A stretch of DNA of 64,000 nucleotides from Marinobacter salexigens (GTDB taxonomy: Bacteria; Pseudomonadota; Gammaproteobacteria; Pseudomonadales; Oleiphilaceae), in contig NZ_NIHC01000001.1 of the NCBI RefSeq assembly GCF_002806945.1, forward strand, positions 682,001-746,000, given 5' to 3'. Made by a program: the position numbers and the translations under genes. This document shows positions 34,634 to 45,113 of the stretch, one piece after another. Positions within the stretch are counted from its first letter, which is position 1, and every line of letters starts with the position of its first letter. The notes beneath the pieces were generated by a model. The model was not told the DNA's origin and searched no databases. It saw only the letters and a list, made by a program, of their open reading frames with translations.

Positions 34634-36769
34634 ATGGACGATTCACATCGGTCACAGCTGGATGCAGAAAGAGAAAAGAACAGGCTGTTATCTGACATTG
34701 TGAACGCAATACCTGAGCCTATATTGGCCAAAGACTGGGATGGCAACTTTGTTTTTGCAAACAATTACGTTGCTAAACTGTACGGCACCACACCAGAAGA
34801 AATGATTGGGAGAGAGGACTCTTTCTTCACTGGCAATAAGGAGCAGGGCCGGTTTTTCAAAAAGAATGTCCAGGGCATCATGCGGCGCTTCAAACCTGAA
34901 ACGGTTTATGAAGACTCCACTGATAGCAACACAGGCGAAATCCGCCATTTCCAGTCTCTGAAGATCCCTTTTAGAAACAGCAGCGGCGAGCTGAACATTG
35001 CAGTCATTGCTCAGGACATCAGCGAAATAACCGAATTAAAGAATCTGGCTGAGTTTAACGCCAAGCGGTTAGAGCATGTGCTGGCTGTATCCCGGGAAGG
35101 AATGTGGGATTGGAATACGAAAACCAATGAGGTGCTGTTCAGCAAAGGCTGGGAGAAAATTACCGGGGTTCAGCGCACTAAAGGGTCGTTTTCATACTTT
35201 ATGGCTCGCGTGGTGGAGGATGACAAACAGCGCGTAGCCGACGCTCTTCAGGCGTTGCTAGAGAAAAACATCCCCTATGACATTGAGTTTCGGTTCAAAC
35301 GCCCGGACGGCAGGGTGATATGGCTCTGGGACCGCGGAAGCATTATAGAGTGCGATGAAGAAGGCAAACCGCTACTGCTGGCCGGAATTATTCAGGATGT
35401 TACTCAGCAAAAAAAAGATCAAGCCGAAATAGAAACGCTGGCGTTTTATGACTCCCTCACCAAGCTTCCAAATCGCGCCTTATTGAGTGACAGGTTGGGC
35501 TTGGCACTTGATCGCTGCAAGCGTTCCGGAAAATGCGGCGCAGTCTTTTTTATAGACCTGGATAACTTCAAGAATCTGAATGACACCTATGGACACCATG
35601 CGGGTGATGATTTGCTTGTGGTATTGGGGGCTCGACTCAGCTCGCTGGTGCGTGGGGATGATACGGTTGCCAGGTTTGGTGGTGATGAGTTTGTTGTCGT
35701 TTTGAATGATCTGGATTCTGACCCGCAAAAAGCGGCCGTTAAAGCAAAACTGGTTGCTCAAAACATCCGTGCGGCAATTGGGAAGGAAGTAATAATAAAA
35801 CTGAATAATAATCGTCCACCGATTGAGTATGCCGTAACAGCAAGTGTTGGAATTACCATTTTTGAGCCTGATTTGAAGGTGGCCTCTGAATTGTTGCAGC
35901 TGGCTGACCTGGCGCTGTATCAGGCGAAGAGTAAAGGCCGGGATGATTTCGCAGTATTTGATCCAGTCATACAAGAAGAGATTGACAGGGCCACGAGCTT
36001 AGAGAGAGAGTTTCGGCATGCATTGGCTCAAGATGAGTTTGTTCTGCACTACCAACCTCAATATGATGAGCAACAAAACCTGGTAGCTGCAGAGGCACTT
36101 ATCCGCTGGGCTCACCCTGAGCGTGGGTTACTCAGCCCTGATGAGTTTATAGCGGTAGTAGAAGCGTCAGACCTTATTTTACCCATGGGTGATTGGGTAC
36201 TGGCCGAAGCCTGCAGGCAGCTAAAAGAATGGCAATCCGATTCGCGATACCAGCACTTAAGCTTATCCATTAATACCAGTGCCAAGCAGGTTTGGTCTGG
36301 AGATTTTGTCTCGAATGTAAAAGCAATTGTTTTGGAATCTGGTATTGATCGCTCCAAACTGAAGCTGGAAATCACAGAAACGATTTTGTTGGGTGACACC
36401 AAAGAAATAATCGAAAAGCTCAATAAGTTGGTAGACTTCGGATTGTCGTTTTCTCTGGATGATTTTGGTACGGGTTATTCATCGCTCAGTTATTTGAAGC
36501 ATCTGCCCATTAATGAGCTCAAGGTTGACCACTCCTTTACTCGCGACCTGCTGGATGACGAGATGGATTTGGTGATGGTTAAATCCATCATCGATTTGGG
36601 CAAGAACTTTGGCATTAATGTTGTGGCTGAAGGGGTGGAACACGCGTCTCACCTGGACGTTCTTAAAGGGCTCGGTTGTGATCTGTACCAAGGGTATTAT
36701 TTCAGTCGCCCCGTTCCGATCTCGGAATTTGTTGCGCTTGTTGATGGTTTAGTTAAGGTAAGTGAATAA
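34634..36769 (+). CDS. PAS-PAS-GGDEF-EAL c-di-GMP signalling protein
   Basis: 711 residues, no signal peptide or membrane helix. PAS domains lie at about residues 15-125 and 140-255, GGDEF at about 270-440 and EAL at about 450-700. RFGGDEF is intact and RGDD five residues before it is a proper inhibitory I-site. The EAL domain has EALIRW and DDFGTGYSSLSYL, so both cyclase and phosphodiesterase activity are possible. One of two such hybrids in the window, besides the dead cyclase at 6135. Confidence 0.92.
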   Translation: MDDSHRSQLDAEREKNRLLSDIVNAIPEPILAKDWDGNFVFANNYVAKLYGTTPEEMIGREDSFFTGNKEQGRFFKKNVQGIMRRFKPETVYEDSTDSNTGEIRHFQSLKIPFRNSSGELNIAVIAQDISEITELKNLAEFNAKRLEHVLAVSREGMWDWNTKTNEVLFSKGWEKITGVQRTKGSFSYFMARVVEDDKQRVADALQALLEKNIPYDIEFRFKRPDGRVIWLWDRGSIIECDEEGKPLLLAGIIQDVTQQKKDQAEIETLAFYDSLTKLPNRALLSDRLGLALDRCKRSGKCGAVFFIDLDNFKNLNDTYGHHAGDDLLVVLGARLSSLVRGDDTVARFGGDEFVVVLNDLDSDPQKAAVKAKLVAQNIRAAIGKEVIIKLNNNRPPIEYAVTASVGITIFEPDLKVASELLQLADLALYQAKSKGRDDFAVFDPVIQEEIDRATSLEREFRHALAQDEFVLHYQPQYDEQQNLVAAEALIRWAHPERGLLSPDEFIAVVEASDLILPMGDWVLAEACRQLKEWQSDSRYQHLSLSINTSAKQVWSGDFVSNVKAIVLESGIDRSKLKLEITETILLGDTKEIIEKLNKLVDFGLSFSLDDFGTGYSSLSYLKHLPINELKVDHSFTRDLLDDEMDLVMVKSIIDLGKNFGINVVAEGVEHASHLDVLKGLGCDLYQGYYFSRPVPISEFVALVDGLVKVSE

Positions 36770-37024
36770 GTGTCGATTATTACGATCGACTTTTCCGCTA
36801 TATCGACAGGCATTGCCGCCTACCTGCTTCTTCCAAGTCTTGTTTTATTGGCCATCTGGACTGTGAACATCACATTGTGCTTCGTACTTCTCGTTTTCGT
36901 ATTGCACTAATCTTGCTGTTTTCTTGCTGCCACTGCCTCTGTCGTACCATTATTTAGGTATTATGCGGACCTTGTTGCGGTTTTTGCCGCTTAAATGAGT
37001 GGATTCGTGAAGGAGTCTATGAAC

Positions 37025-37522
37025 ATGAGCAATGTTTCCCCCGCCTTGCAGGATATCGTCGCCCCCGATGGGGTTTGTTTCGGTTGCGGAAGTGTCCACC
37101 CCGAAGGCCTGCAGCTGAAAAGTTATTGGCATGAGGACGGTGTTCACGTGGTGTGTGCCCATACACCGGATCCGAAATTCAACGGTTGGCCGGAGCTCGT
37201 TTACGGCGGTTTTCTGGCCATGCTGGTGGACTGTCATTCCAACTGGACTGCTATGGCCTATCACTATCGTGCAGAGGGTCGTGAGCCGGGCAGTCTGCCA
37301 CGCGTTGATTGCGTTACCGGCAAGCTCAATCTTACCTTTATCAAACCGACGCCGATGGGTGTGAAGCTGACCCTAAAAGCCAGAGTAGAAGGCGAAGTAG
37401 GCCGTAAGAGCCGAGTAATCTGCGAGATCTGGGCCGGTGACGTTCTTACGGTGACTGCGGATTCGATCTTTGTTCGGGTAGATGCTGAACAGGTGCAATC
37501 CCAGGCACACGGTCGCGCATAG
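37025..37522 (+). CDS. Hotdog-fold acyl-CoA thioesterase (PaaI family)
   Basis: 165 residues from ATG 37025, nine bases after AGGAG; an ATG at 37019 is in the same frame. CFGCGSVHPEGLQL is the usual PaaI-type start, and the hotdog helix VYGGFLAMLVDCHSNWTAMA contains the catalytic-helix aspartate. Substrate acyl-CoA not known. It lies 20 bases before radD. Confidence 0.8.
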   Translation: MSNVSPALQDIVAPDGVCFGCGSVHPEGLQLKSYWHEDGVHVVCAHTPDPKFNGWPELVYGGFLAMLVDCHSNWTAMAYHYRAEGREPGSLPRVDCVTGKLNLTFIKPTPMGVKLTLKARVEGEVGRKSRVICEIWAGDVLTVTADSIFVRVDAEQVQSQAHGRA

Positions 37523-37542
37523 AGAAATAGGGGCAGTTCAAA

Positions 37543-39306
37543 ATGAATGCTCCTTTCAAGCTGCGGCCCTATCAGCAGGAAGCCGTTGATGCCACCTTGA
37601 GGCATTTTCGGAAGTCTGATGAGTCTGCCGTTATTGTGCTGCCAACCGGTGCGGGTAAAAGCCTGGTTATCGCCGAGTTGGCTTGCCTTGCCCGGCGCAA
37701 GATTCTGGTGCTGGCCCACGTCAAAGAGCTGGTGGAGCAGAATCACGCCAAATACCAGAGTTATGGTTTAACGGGCGGTATCTACTCTGCAGGGCTCAAT
37801 CGCAAGGAAAACCTGCACCAGGTCACTTTTGCCAGTGTGCAGTCTGTATCGGCCAATCTGGAGCAGTTCAGGGATGAGTACTCGTTGGTCATCATCGATG
37901 AGTGCCATCGGGTTAGCGATGATGACAGCAGCCAGTATCAAACAATCGTTGATCTACTCCGGCAACGGAATGCCTCCCTCAAAGTACTCGGGCTGACCGC
38001 CACACCCTACCGGTTGGCCATGGGCTGGATCTATCGCTATCACTACCGGGGCTTTGTTCGTAGTGAACAGGATAAGCCCTTTGTGCATTGCATCTACGAA
38101 CTGCCGTTGAGCTATATGATTAACCGTGGATTTCTCACCAAGCCCAAGTTGGTCGATGCTGCGGTAACGCAATACGATTTCTCCGCGCTACCCCGGAACC
38201 GCTTTGGTGAATACACCGAAAATGACGTTAATCAGCTGTTGAGCAAACATCAGCGTGTAACCCGCGCCATTATCGAGCAAGTGATGGACTTAGCGGTTGA
38301 GCGTAAGGCGGTGATGATCTTTGCGGCAACGGTGGAGCATGCTAAGGAAATCACTGGTTATCTGCCCGAACATCAAACGGCTTTGATTACCGGCGCTACC
38401 GATCAAAACGAACGGGATTCGCTGATTCAGCGCTTCAAGCAGCAGCAGTTAAAGTACTTGGTGAATGTATCTGTTCTCACCACTGGCTTTGATGCGCCCC
38501 ATGTGGACTTTATCGCCATTCTCCGCCCTACCCAGTCGGTGAGTTTGTATCAGCAGATCGTAGGTCGTGGTCTTCGCTTGGACGAGGGTAAGCAGGATTG
38601 CCTGGTGATTGATTATGCCGGCAATAATGTGAATCTCCATCATCCGGAAGTGGGGGAGAGGAAACCAAACCCCGATAGCGAACCGGTGCAGGTATTCTGC
38701 CCGGACTGCGGGTTTGCCAATGTGTTCTGGGGTAAAACAGACAGCGACGGCCAAGTGATCGAGCACTATGGCCGCCGTTGTCAGGGGCTGCTGGAGCCTG
38801 CTGAAGAGGGTGAGTCTGGAGCGCCGAGCGAGCGCCCTGAACAGTGCGATTACCGTTTTCGTTTCAAAGAGTGCCCACACTGCAATGCCGAGAATGATAT
38901 CGCCGCCCGAAATTGCCACCAGTGTAAAAAAGCCATTATCGATCCGGATGATCAGCTAAGAGATGCCCTGAAGCTGAAAGATGCCATGGTGATCCGCTGT
39001 GCAGGAATTACATTGAGCGCCCAGGGCAGCAAACTGAAAATTACCTATCACAGCGAAGACGGGGAAGAACTCAGCGAGTCGTTTGATTTCAGCAAACCGG
39101 CTCAACGTAACGTTTTCAACAAACTGTTTGGAAGGCGTTTCGCGAATAGCCAAGCTCCGCGCGAGTTTGGCAGGATTGATGAAGTGCTTGAGGTGCAGGC
39201 TTTGATGCCTGCACCGGATTTTGTGATTGCCCGTAAACAGAAGCACTACTGGCAGGTGCAGGAACGGATATTTGATTATCAGGGTGGCTATCGCAAGGCG
39301 TATTGA
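37543..39306 (+). CDS. radD: RadD (YejH) DNA-repair helicase
   Basis: 587 residues. It aligns along its length with E. coli Rad[14 protein letters not shown], Walker [38 protein letters not shown] and QIVGRGLRL are the superfamily 2 motifs. The zinc-like Cys clusters ([12 protein letters not shown], then [18 protein letters not shown]) match the RadD C-terminal region. RadD acts in repair of double-strand and gap lesions. It is co-directional with the thioesterase and ygjV genes. Confidence 0.95.
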   Translation: MNAPFKLRPYQQEAVDATLRHFRKSDESAVIVLPTGAGKSLVIAELACLARRKILVLAHVKELVEQNHAKYQSYGLTGGIYSAGLNRKENLHQVTFASVQSVSANLEQFRDEYSLVIIDECHRVSDDDSSQYQTIVDLLRQRNASLKVLGLTATPYRLAMGWIYRYHYRGFVRSEQDKPFVHCIYELPLSYMINRGFLTKPKLVDAAVTQYDFSALPRNRFGEYTENDVNQLLSKHQRVTRAIIEQVMDLAVERKAVMIFAATVEHAKEITGYLPEHQTALITGATDQNERDSLIQRFKQQQLKYLVNVSVLTTGFDAPHVDFIAILRPTQSVSLYQQIVGRGLRLDEGKQDCLVIDYAGNNVNLHHPEVGERKPNPDSEPVQVFCPDCGFANVFWGKTDSDGQVIEHYGRRCQGLLEPAEEGESGAPSERPEQCDYRFRFKECPHCNAENDIAARNCHQCKKAIIDPDDQLRDALKLKDAMVIRCAGITLSAQGSKLKITYHSEDGEELSESFDFSKPAQRNVFNKLFGRRFANSQAPREFGRIDEVLEVQALMPAPDFVIARKQKHYWQVQERIFDYQGGYRKAY

Positions 39307-39361
39307 GGTCAGAGCCTGCCTGCCAGTTCAATCTGAGGCATGTTTATCGTAGGCTCTATTC

Positions 39362-39922
39362 ATGCTCTTACTTGATCAGATGACATACACAGAGCTGGCG
39401 GGCCAGATTGTCAGCTTGATTGCATTGGGCTTCTGCATTGCAGGCTTTGCCAGCAAGCGCGATGATCGGCTGATGGGGCTGCTGATTTCTGCGAATGTGG
39501 CCTTTGCACTACAGTTTGCATTGTTTGGTAGTTGGACAGCTGCAGTTCTGAGCATGTTGGTGATCGGCCGCATCATGCTGGCCCAGCGGTATGTGGGAAA
39601 CTGGAAGGTGATGCTGGCCGTGCTGGCGGTGAACTTTGTGGCAGCGTTGATAACCTGGAGCAGCCCTGTAGATTTTTTTGCCCTTGCGGCGGCCGTTTTC
39701 GGAACCGTAGGAATGTTCATGCTCAGAGGCATTCCTTTGCGGCTAATTCTTGCTGCAGGGGCGACTGCCTGGATGCTGAACAATATCGCCATAGGCTCGG
39801 TAGGTGGAACCTTGGCCGAAGCCATGGTGCTGGTTACCAATTTCATCACCATATACCGGTTGGCGAAGATGAAGCGGCGTTATCCCGGGGCGTTTGAAAG
39901 CCTGAAAGAGCCGGGCACATAA
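39362..39922 (+). CDS. YgjV family inner-membrane protein
   Basis: 186 residues, about six hydrophobic helices. IVSLIALGFCIAGFASKRDDRLMG and ANVAFALQFALFGSWTA fit the YgjV family of inner-membrane proteins, which has no known function. It starts 55 bases after radD and ends 34 bases before the ADH gene. Confidence 0.85.
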   Translation: MLLLDQMTYTELAGQIVSLIALGFCIAGFASKRDDRLMGLLISANVAFALQFALFGSWTAAVLSMLVIGRIMLAQRYVGNWKVMLAVLAVNFVAALITWSSPVDFFALAAAVFGTVGMFMLRGIPLRLILAAGATAWMLNNIAIGSVGGTLAEAMVLVTNFITIYRLAKMKRRYPGAFESLKEPGT

Positions 39923-39955
39923 TTCTAACGCCATCTCTCCTCCCTTCAGGACGAC

Positions 39956-41104
39956 ATGTCTATGTTAGGCACATTTAGCTTGGTAACCCCCACGGAGATT
40001 CTTTTTGGGCGGGGATTCATAGTGCAACTGAACGACCGGGCGGCCAAGCTGGGTTCGCGCGCATTGATTGTGCACGGCAAAAACCCGGGCAGGCTCTCGG
40101 CAGTGTTCGAGTCACTCACGTCTATCGATATCGTCCAGACGCTGCCTATTGAACAAGAGCCTGATTTGGACACTCTTACAGCCGCCATTAGCCAAGGTAA
40201 ATCGCTGGGGGTTGATCTGGTAGTCGGGATTGGTGGTGGTTCGGTTATGGATTCGGCCAAGGTGCTGGCGGCCATGCTGCCCAGTGAAACAGGTTTTTTA
40301 AGTCATCTGGAGGTGGTGGGTGATGGGCTACCGCTATCGGCAAGGCGCCTGCCTTTGATTCTGGTGCCAACCACTTCGGGTACCGGTGCAGAAGTTACCC
40401 GTAATGCGGTCATAGATGTTGTGGAGGCTCAGCGCAAGGTAAGCCTCAGGGATAACCAGCTATTGCCAGACCTCGCGCTGGTCGACCCGGCACTTACCGA
40501 CAATTGCCCCATGCAGGTCAGCTTGTATTCCGGGCTGGATGCGGTTACTCAGGTTATCGAACCCTATCTTTCGTCACGATCAAATCTGTTCACAGATATG
40601 TTGTGTAAAGAAGCTATCCCCAAGGGGCTTCGTGCGTTGAAGCAGTTGATGGAAGGTGAGTCCAAAGACGCTCGTGATGCTTTGGCTCAGGTGAGTCTCT
40701 TTGGTGGACTCGCACTTGCTAACTCCGGATTGGGTGTTGTGCATGGCATCGCAGGCCCGCTAGGCAGCTTGTGCGGTGCGCCCCATGGGGCTATTTGCGG
40801 TGCTTTGTTGCCCGCTGGTATTGCAGCGAATCGGGATAATGTAACCGAGGCTGATCATAAAGCTCGTGTCGGCCATGTAATTGGCTGGATTGCTGAAACG
40901 TTTGAGGTGCCGGCAGAGCAGGCGCTGGCCCATTTCCATGAGTGGATCGCGCAGAATGGCTTGCCGGGGTTGGCTTCAATTGGTGTGAAGGAAGAGCACG
41001 TAGTCGCTGCCACTCAGGCTGCCGCTGGCGCTTCGTCCATGAAGGCCAATCCGGTTGTGCTACCAACGGCAACCATCGAGAAGGTGATACGCCAGTCGCT
41101 TTGA
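39956..41104 (+). CDS. Iron-containing alcohol dehydrogenase
   Basis: 382 residues. Group III ADH features are clear: VVGIGGGSVMDSAKVLA (NAD-binding), PTTSGTGAEVT, and GVVHGIAGPLGSLCGAPHGAICG, which carries two of the iron ligands. Probably oxidises primary alcohols or reduces aldehydes; the substrate is not known. It is convergent with the deaminase gene, 14 bases apart. Confidence 0.92.
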   Translation: MSMLGTFSLVTPTEILFGRGFIVQLNDRAAKLGSRALIVHGKNPGRLSAVFESLTSIDIVQTLPIEQEPDLDTLTAAISQGKSLGVDLVVGIGGGSVMDSAKVLAAMLPSETGFLSHLEVVGDGLPLSARRLPLILVPTTSGTGAEVTRNAVIDVVEAQRKVSLRDNQLLPDLALVDPALTDNCPMQVSLYSGLDAVTQVIEPYLSSRSNLFTDMLCKEAIPKGLRALKQLMEGESKDARDALAQVSLFGGLALANSGLGVVHGIAGPLGSLCGAPHGAICGALLPAGIAANRDNVTEADHKARVGHVIGWIAETFEVPAEQALAHFHEWIAQNGLPGLASIGVKEEHVVAATQAAAGASSMKANPVVLPTATIEKVIRQSL

Positions 41105-41118
41105 AAATCAGGCCAAGC

Positions 41119-41601
41119 CTACTTGCTCTGGTTATGAAATTGCTTGTGCAGCTCATGAATGGCCGCCGCTTGTTCCGCAAATGGCCCCTCCACGGGCACA
41201 TCGGGCACTACGCTATTGATGGGGAGGGTTGCCACGGGTGGTAGCGGTGCTTGCATGTCTTTTAGCCAGGCAGCCAGCTGTTTGGAGGAGCTGGCATAAA
41301 CAATACGGCCAAGACCAACCCAGCCGTGGGCGGCAGCGCACATGGGGCAGTGCTCTCCCGAAGTGTATACCGTTGATTCGGCACGCTGTTCAGGTGTCAT
41401 GTTTTCCGCTGCCCAGCGAGCAATGGCGAACTCGGGGTGTTGAGTGTCATCGCCTCCGACCACGTGGTTGTGGTCTTCAAATCTTACAGTGCCGGTTTCA
41501 TCCACCAGCACTGATCCGAACGGCGGGTTGCCGGTTTCCAGCGCTTGAGCGGCTAACTCAACGCATCGGTCCAGGTGTTTTATGTCAATTTGGTGGGTCA
41601 T
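41119..41601 (-). CDS. Nucleoside/guanine deaminase-type zinc enzyme
   Basis: 160 residues from ATG 41601, which has GGAG six bases before; an upstream ATG at 41613 has none. The zinc site is HPEFAIA (His with Pro-Glu, where cytidine deaminases have HAE) and SGEHCPMCAAA with two cysteines. This HPE form is typical of the guanine deaminase/TadA-like branch. Exact base unknown. Confidence 0.82.
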   Translation of the reverse strand: MTHQIDIKHLDRCVELAAQALETGNPPFGSVLVDETGTVRFEDHNHVVGGDDTQHPEFAIARWAAENMTPEQRAESTVYTSGEHCPMCAAAHGWVGLGRIVYASSSKQLAAWLKDMQAPLPPVATLPINSVVPDVPVEGPFAEQAAAIHELHKQFHNQSK

Positions 41602-41664
41602 ATCTTGCTCCATGACGATGGGGTATCTTTCCGCCGACTCTGCAGCATGCTGGTTAAGTGTACC

Positions 41665-42279
41665 CTAGCGAGGATTTTCCCGGCCAGGTTCAATGCCAAG
41701 TGCTAAAAACTCCTGCAGCATGCTGTAACTCAGGCCCCAAATGCAGTAATCCTGATATCGGCAACAGGGCATCTTCAAGGTGCCAAGAGGCGTGCGCCAG
41801 GAAAGCTTGCCTTGGTTTTCTTTTGCTGTGAGATAGTCGATGGAGATCCACACCATGCGTGCCACTTCGTGGTTAGGCGATTCGGTTTGGGGTCCTTGCC
41901 ACTCGTAAACATAGGGCGTGACAATCATCGGCCGCCAGCGGCTGTGTTGTCGGGTAATCAGATCAGACAACCTGAACAGAAAGCGACCGTGGCGTTGCAG
42001 GTCGACACCGGTTTCCTCAAGGGTTTCCCGTTCAGCCGCAGCCCTGGGTGTGGAGTCTCCGGGCTCCATCCTGCCTCCGGGAAAGGCCATGTCGCCAGAC
42101 CAGGGATCCCCCTCTCGTCGGGCCCTTTGAATGAACAGCAACTCCATTTCACCGGCTTCATTCGTGCGGTACAACAAAGCCACGGATGCACGAGCAAGGC
42201 GGCGCCGAAATGGTATTTTTTGCGGGCGGATGGTCAGTCTTTCACTGTTCCATCCCCGAAGTATCCTGAAACGTAGCAA
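41665..42279 (-). CDS. Nudix hydrolase, NudL/CoA-pyrophosphatase-like
   Basis: 204 residues, TTG start with GGAAGAG upstream. The Nudix box is FPGGRMEPGDSTPRAAAERE followed by TLEETGVD, with the UPF0035-type extended motif before it. It likely cleaves CoA or a nucleoside diphosphate derivative. Clearly a real gene, since the box is perfect, but its specific substrate is not certain. Confidence 0.87.
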   Translation of the reverse strand: MLRFRILRGWNSERLTIRPQKIPFRRRLARASVALLYRTNEAGEMELLFIQRARREGDPWSGDMAFPGGRMEPGDSTPRAAAERETLEETGVDLQRHGRFLFRLSDLITRQHSRWRPMIVTPYVYEWQGPQTESPNHEVARMVWISIDYLTAKENQGKLSWRTPLGTLKMPCCRYQDYCIWGLSYSMLQEFLALGIEPGRENPR

Positions 42280-42348
42280 ATTACTTTACTCTTCCAAAAG
42301 GCTGTTAATTGCCTGGGCAAAGGGCACTGGCGCGCGCTTAAGCGCCTG

Positions 42349-43245
42349 TTAGTCGTTCTGATTCCGATTGGCAAAGACGTGGTTTTTAAAGTCTTTGATA
42401 ATTTCGGGTACCTTTATAGGCAGAAGCTTTTTAATGCCTTTGAAAAGATACATGAAAACGTTGGTCCGTTTGTACCAGAGCACCCGTTGAATCTTTTTCT
42501 TCATCGGGTGGTAGCCTTCCATATAAAGCTCTTGCACATGTTTGGCGTTGTTGGTGAGGCTGTATCTGCTCAAGTCCAACGGTACCACAATGTCTGCCTT
42601 TTTCAGCTGCTTGCGGGTATTGAAATCAATCGCAATGTTGATGGCATTGCTGATTACATCAAAGGTGTCTTCCGGTTTCTGGTACTGGCTGACATGGCTG
42701 AGATCAATGGCGACGGTAATACCCGCTCCCATTTTGGCCAAGGGTGATATAGGAACGTTTTCAACCAGCCCACCGTCTACCAGAATCCGTCCATCCACCT
42801 CTACCGGAACAAACAGGCCAGGTACGGCCATGGATGCACAGACCGCGTCTGCCAGATTCCCTGTTCTGAACACCAATTGCTTACCGGTTTCGATATCCGT
42901 TGCACAAATAGCGAGGGGAATATTGGCGTTTTCGATGAGACAGTCCCCAAGATCCCGCTCAATCATATCCCGGATGGCTTGTGTGCTGAACAGGCCTCCG
43001 CGCTCGAAGGTAAAGTTCAGGATTTTGGAAAGGTTGAGGGCAGAGCCAATGGATAGTATGGATTCCACCGGGCGACCAAAAGCATAATAACTGGCAACCA
43101 GTGCCCCGACACTGGTGCCTGAAATGCAGTGAACCTGAATCCCTTCCTCTTCAAAAGCCTTCAGGACGCCAATGTGAGCAATGCCTTTGGCTGCACCGCC
43201 GCCCAAAGCAAGGCCGATGCGAGTGTTAAAGGGGTTGAGTTTCAT
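42349..43245 (-). CDS. Patatin-like phospholipase (RssA type)
   Basis: 298 residues. Oxyanion GLALGGGAAKG, nucleophile elbow GTSVGA, and the catalytic Asp in DGGLVENVP are in the right order. It is of the soluble bacterial patatin type and would be an acyl hydrolase. The stop lies 69 bases from the Nudix gene, on the same strand. Confidence 0.92.
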   Translation of the reverse strand: MKLNPFNTRIGLALGGGAAKGIAHIGVLKAFEEEGIQVHCISGTSVGALVASYYAFGRPVESILSIGSALNLSKILNFTFERGGLFSTQAIRDMIERDLGDCLIENANIPLAICATDIETGKQLVFRTGNLADAVCASMAVPGLFVPVEVDGRILVDGGLVENVPISPLAKMGAGITVAIDLSHVSQYQKPEDTFDVISNAINIAIDFNTRKQLKKADIVVPLDLSRYSLTNNAKHVQELYMEGYHPMKKKIQRVLWYKRTNVFMYLFKGIKKLLPIKVPEIIKDFKNHVFANRNQND

Positions 43246-43355
43246 TGATGGCGGCCTGTTGGGGGGCAGAAGTTAAGTTGGGGGGATTTTAACAGACTCA
43301 ATAATGCTGTCAGCTCAACATTGCAAGTAGAGAAGAAGCCGGGGAAGAGAAGGAA

Positions 43356-44324
43356 CTAGTGGTTCAGGCGACTCAAAGAAAGGTCTTTCTCCAGCCGGTA
43401 GCTATCGAAGTCCCTGGCTAGAAATAGCTCACCCCGGAAGTGCTCCTGTGCCTCAGCAGCCAGTTGGTTGATGTGGGGTGTGCCGCCAGGCACAGACTGG
43501 TAACGGGAACTGAAATGGGTAAGCACCAGATTAGGCAGCCGGGCCTGTTGCGCAAAACGAGCCACCTGTTCAGCTGAGCTGTGCTGAGGCCAGGGGCCAA
43601 CCTTGTCGGCAATGTCTTGTGTATAGGTGGCCTCATGAACAAGTACATGGCTGCCAGTACAGGCCTCGTTCAGCAAGCCCGGATCATCATTGTCACCGGC
43701 CACGATCATGCGGCGTGCCTCGCGGGGAATGTGAGTGTAATCATCACTTCTGAGGGTGCGCCCGTCTTCCAGTACTACATCCATGCCTTTCTGCAGTTCG
43801 CCCCAGTTCGGGCCGGCTTCGATTCCGTCCTCGATCAATTTTTCCTGTAACAGCTGGCGCTCCAGGTTGCGTTCAGTAAACACATAGGCACGGCAGGGTA
43901 CCCGGTGGGATAACGCCACGTTCGTGACAACTGTTTGTTGATCTTGCCAGCGGAAATCCGGAGCTTCTGAGTCGATGAAATTCAACGTGTAGCTGAGGCC
44001 AGAGTCGCTGTTTTCGAGCGCCGCTGTGATGAAACGGTGAGTCTGCACAGGGGCAACAATGTCCAGTGGCTCTGTGCGGCCGAGCATCGAGGCACTGGCA
44101 AGCAGACCAGGCAGGCCGAAGGTGTGGTCGCCGTGGATGTGTGTGATGAATATCGCCCGCAACTGCATAACAGAGTAACGGGTTCGTAGCAGTTGGTGCT
44201 GAGTCGCTTCGCCACAGTCCACAAGGTACCAGAATTTGTGGCCGGAATTCGACAAGGCAAGGGCGGTTACATTGCGAGAGCGGGTTGGCGTTCCGGCAGA
44301 AGTGCCCAGAAATGTAAATTCCAT
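43356..44324 (-). CDS. rnz: Ribonuclease Z
   Basis: 322 residues. The metallo-beta-lactamase motif THIHGDHTFGLPG, then AGDNDDPGLL, VHEATY, HSSAEQVA and VLTHFSSRY are the canonical tRNase Z set. It trims the 3' ends of pre-tRNAs or degrades RNA. Length and motifs are of the short RNase Z (ElaC) type. Confidence 0.95.
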   Translation of the reverse strand: MEFTFLGTSAGTPTRSRNVTALALSNSGHKFWYLVDCGEATQHQLLRTRYSVMQLRAIFITHIHGDHTFGLPGLLASASMLGRTEPLDIVAPVQTHRFITAALENSDSGLSYTLNFIDSEAPDFRWQDQQTVVTNVALSHRVPCRAYVFTERNLERQLLQEKLIEDGIEAGPNWGELQKGMDVVLEDGRTLRSDDYTHIPREARRMIVAGDNDDPGLLNEACTGSHVLVHEATYTQDIADKVGPWPQHSSAEQVARFAQQARLPNLVLTHFSSRYQSVPGGTPHINQLAAEAQEHFRGELFLARDFDSYRLEKDLSLSRLNH

Positions 44325-44465
44325 TGCTCCCCCTTGTTATTGGCGGCAGTTGTGAACGCTCAGATTATATAGTGGGCAGGTTGTGCAATCATTATGATGT
44401 GTGCATATAGTGGTTTTAGAAATTTCTTGACGTTAAAGTCCATACAGAAATCCTCAGGATCCACC

Positions 44466-45113
44466 ATGAAAAATATTCATATTGATATCGTTTCCGACAT
44501 TGCCTGCCCCTGGTGTGCCATTGGCTTTGCGCGGCTGGAGCAGGCCATGGATCAGCTGGCTTCAGAGTTTGAGTTCACTATTCAGTGGCATGCTTTTGAG
44601 CTGAACCCGGATAGCAGTGGCGATGGCGAGCCGATTTTACCGGCCCTTGCTCGTAAGTATGGTCGTAGCGAGGAGGAGTTGCGCGCTACTCAAGACCAGA
44701 TGATGGCTATTGCAAAGGATTTGGGTCTTAACTTCGAGAAGATACAGGAGCGCCGGGTTTGTAATACGTTCGATGGCCATCGGCTGATTAAGTGGGCGGG
44801 AGAGCAGGGTCAGCAAACCGGCATGAAGAAAGCTCTGTTTGAGGCTTATTTCGGCAGGGCAGAGAATGTGGCCGATCACGATGTTCTGATCCGGTGTGTT
44901 GAAACTCTGGGGCTGGATGCAGCGCAGGCCAAAGATGTGCTGAATTCTGATCAATACGCTGTTGCAGTGCGGAAAGACGAAGCCACTTACCAGAAGGCGG
45001 GCGTGTCGGCTGTGCCGGCGTTCATTGTTAACAACAAGTACCTCATCGCCGGCGCCCAGGAACCTGACACGCTGGTGCAGGCGATAAGGGATGTGGACTC
45101 AGAAAGCGCTTAG
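44466..45113 (+). CDS. DsbA-family thiol oxidoreductase (FrnE-like)
   Basis: 215 residues from ATG 44466, with AGGA upstream. Starts IHIDIVSDIACPWCAIG with a CPWC site, contains the helical insert, and ends SAVPAFIVNNKYLIAGAQ with the cis-Pro loop of the fold. No signal peptide, so it is probably cytosolic. Its stop overlaps that of the opposite-strand DUF5368 gene by three bases. Confidence 0.88.
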   Translation: MKNIHIDIVSDIACPWCAIGFARLEQAMDQLASEFEFTIQWHAFELNPDSSGDGEPILPALARKYGRSEEELRATQDQMMAIAKDLGLNFEKIQERRVCNTFDGHRLIKWAGEQGQQTGMKKALFEAYFGRAENVADHDVLIRCVETLGLDAAQAKDVLNSDQYAVAVRKDEATYQKAGVSAVPAFIVNNKYLIAGAQEPDTLVQAIRDVDSESA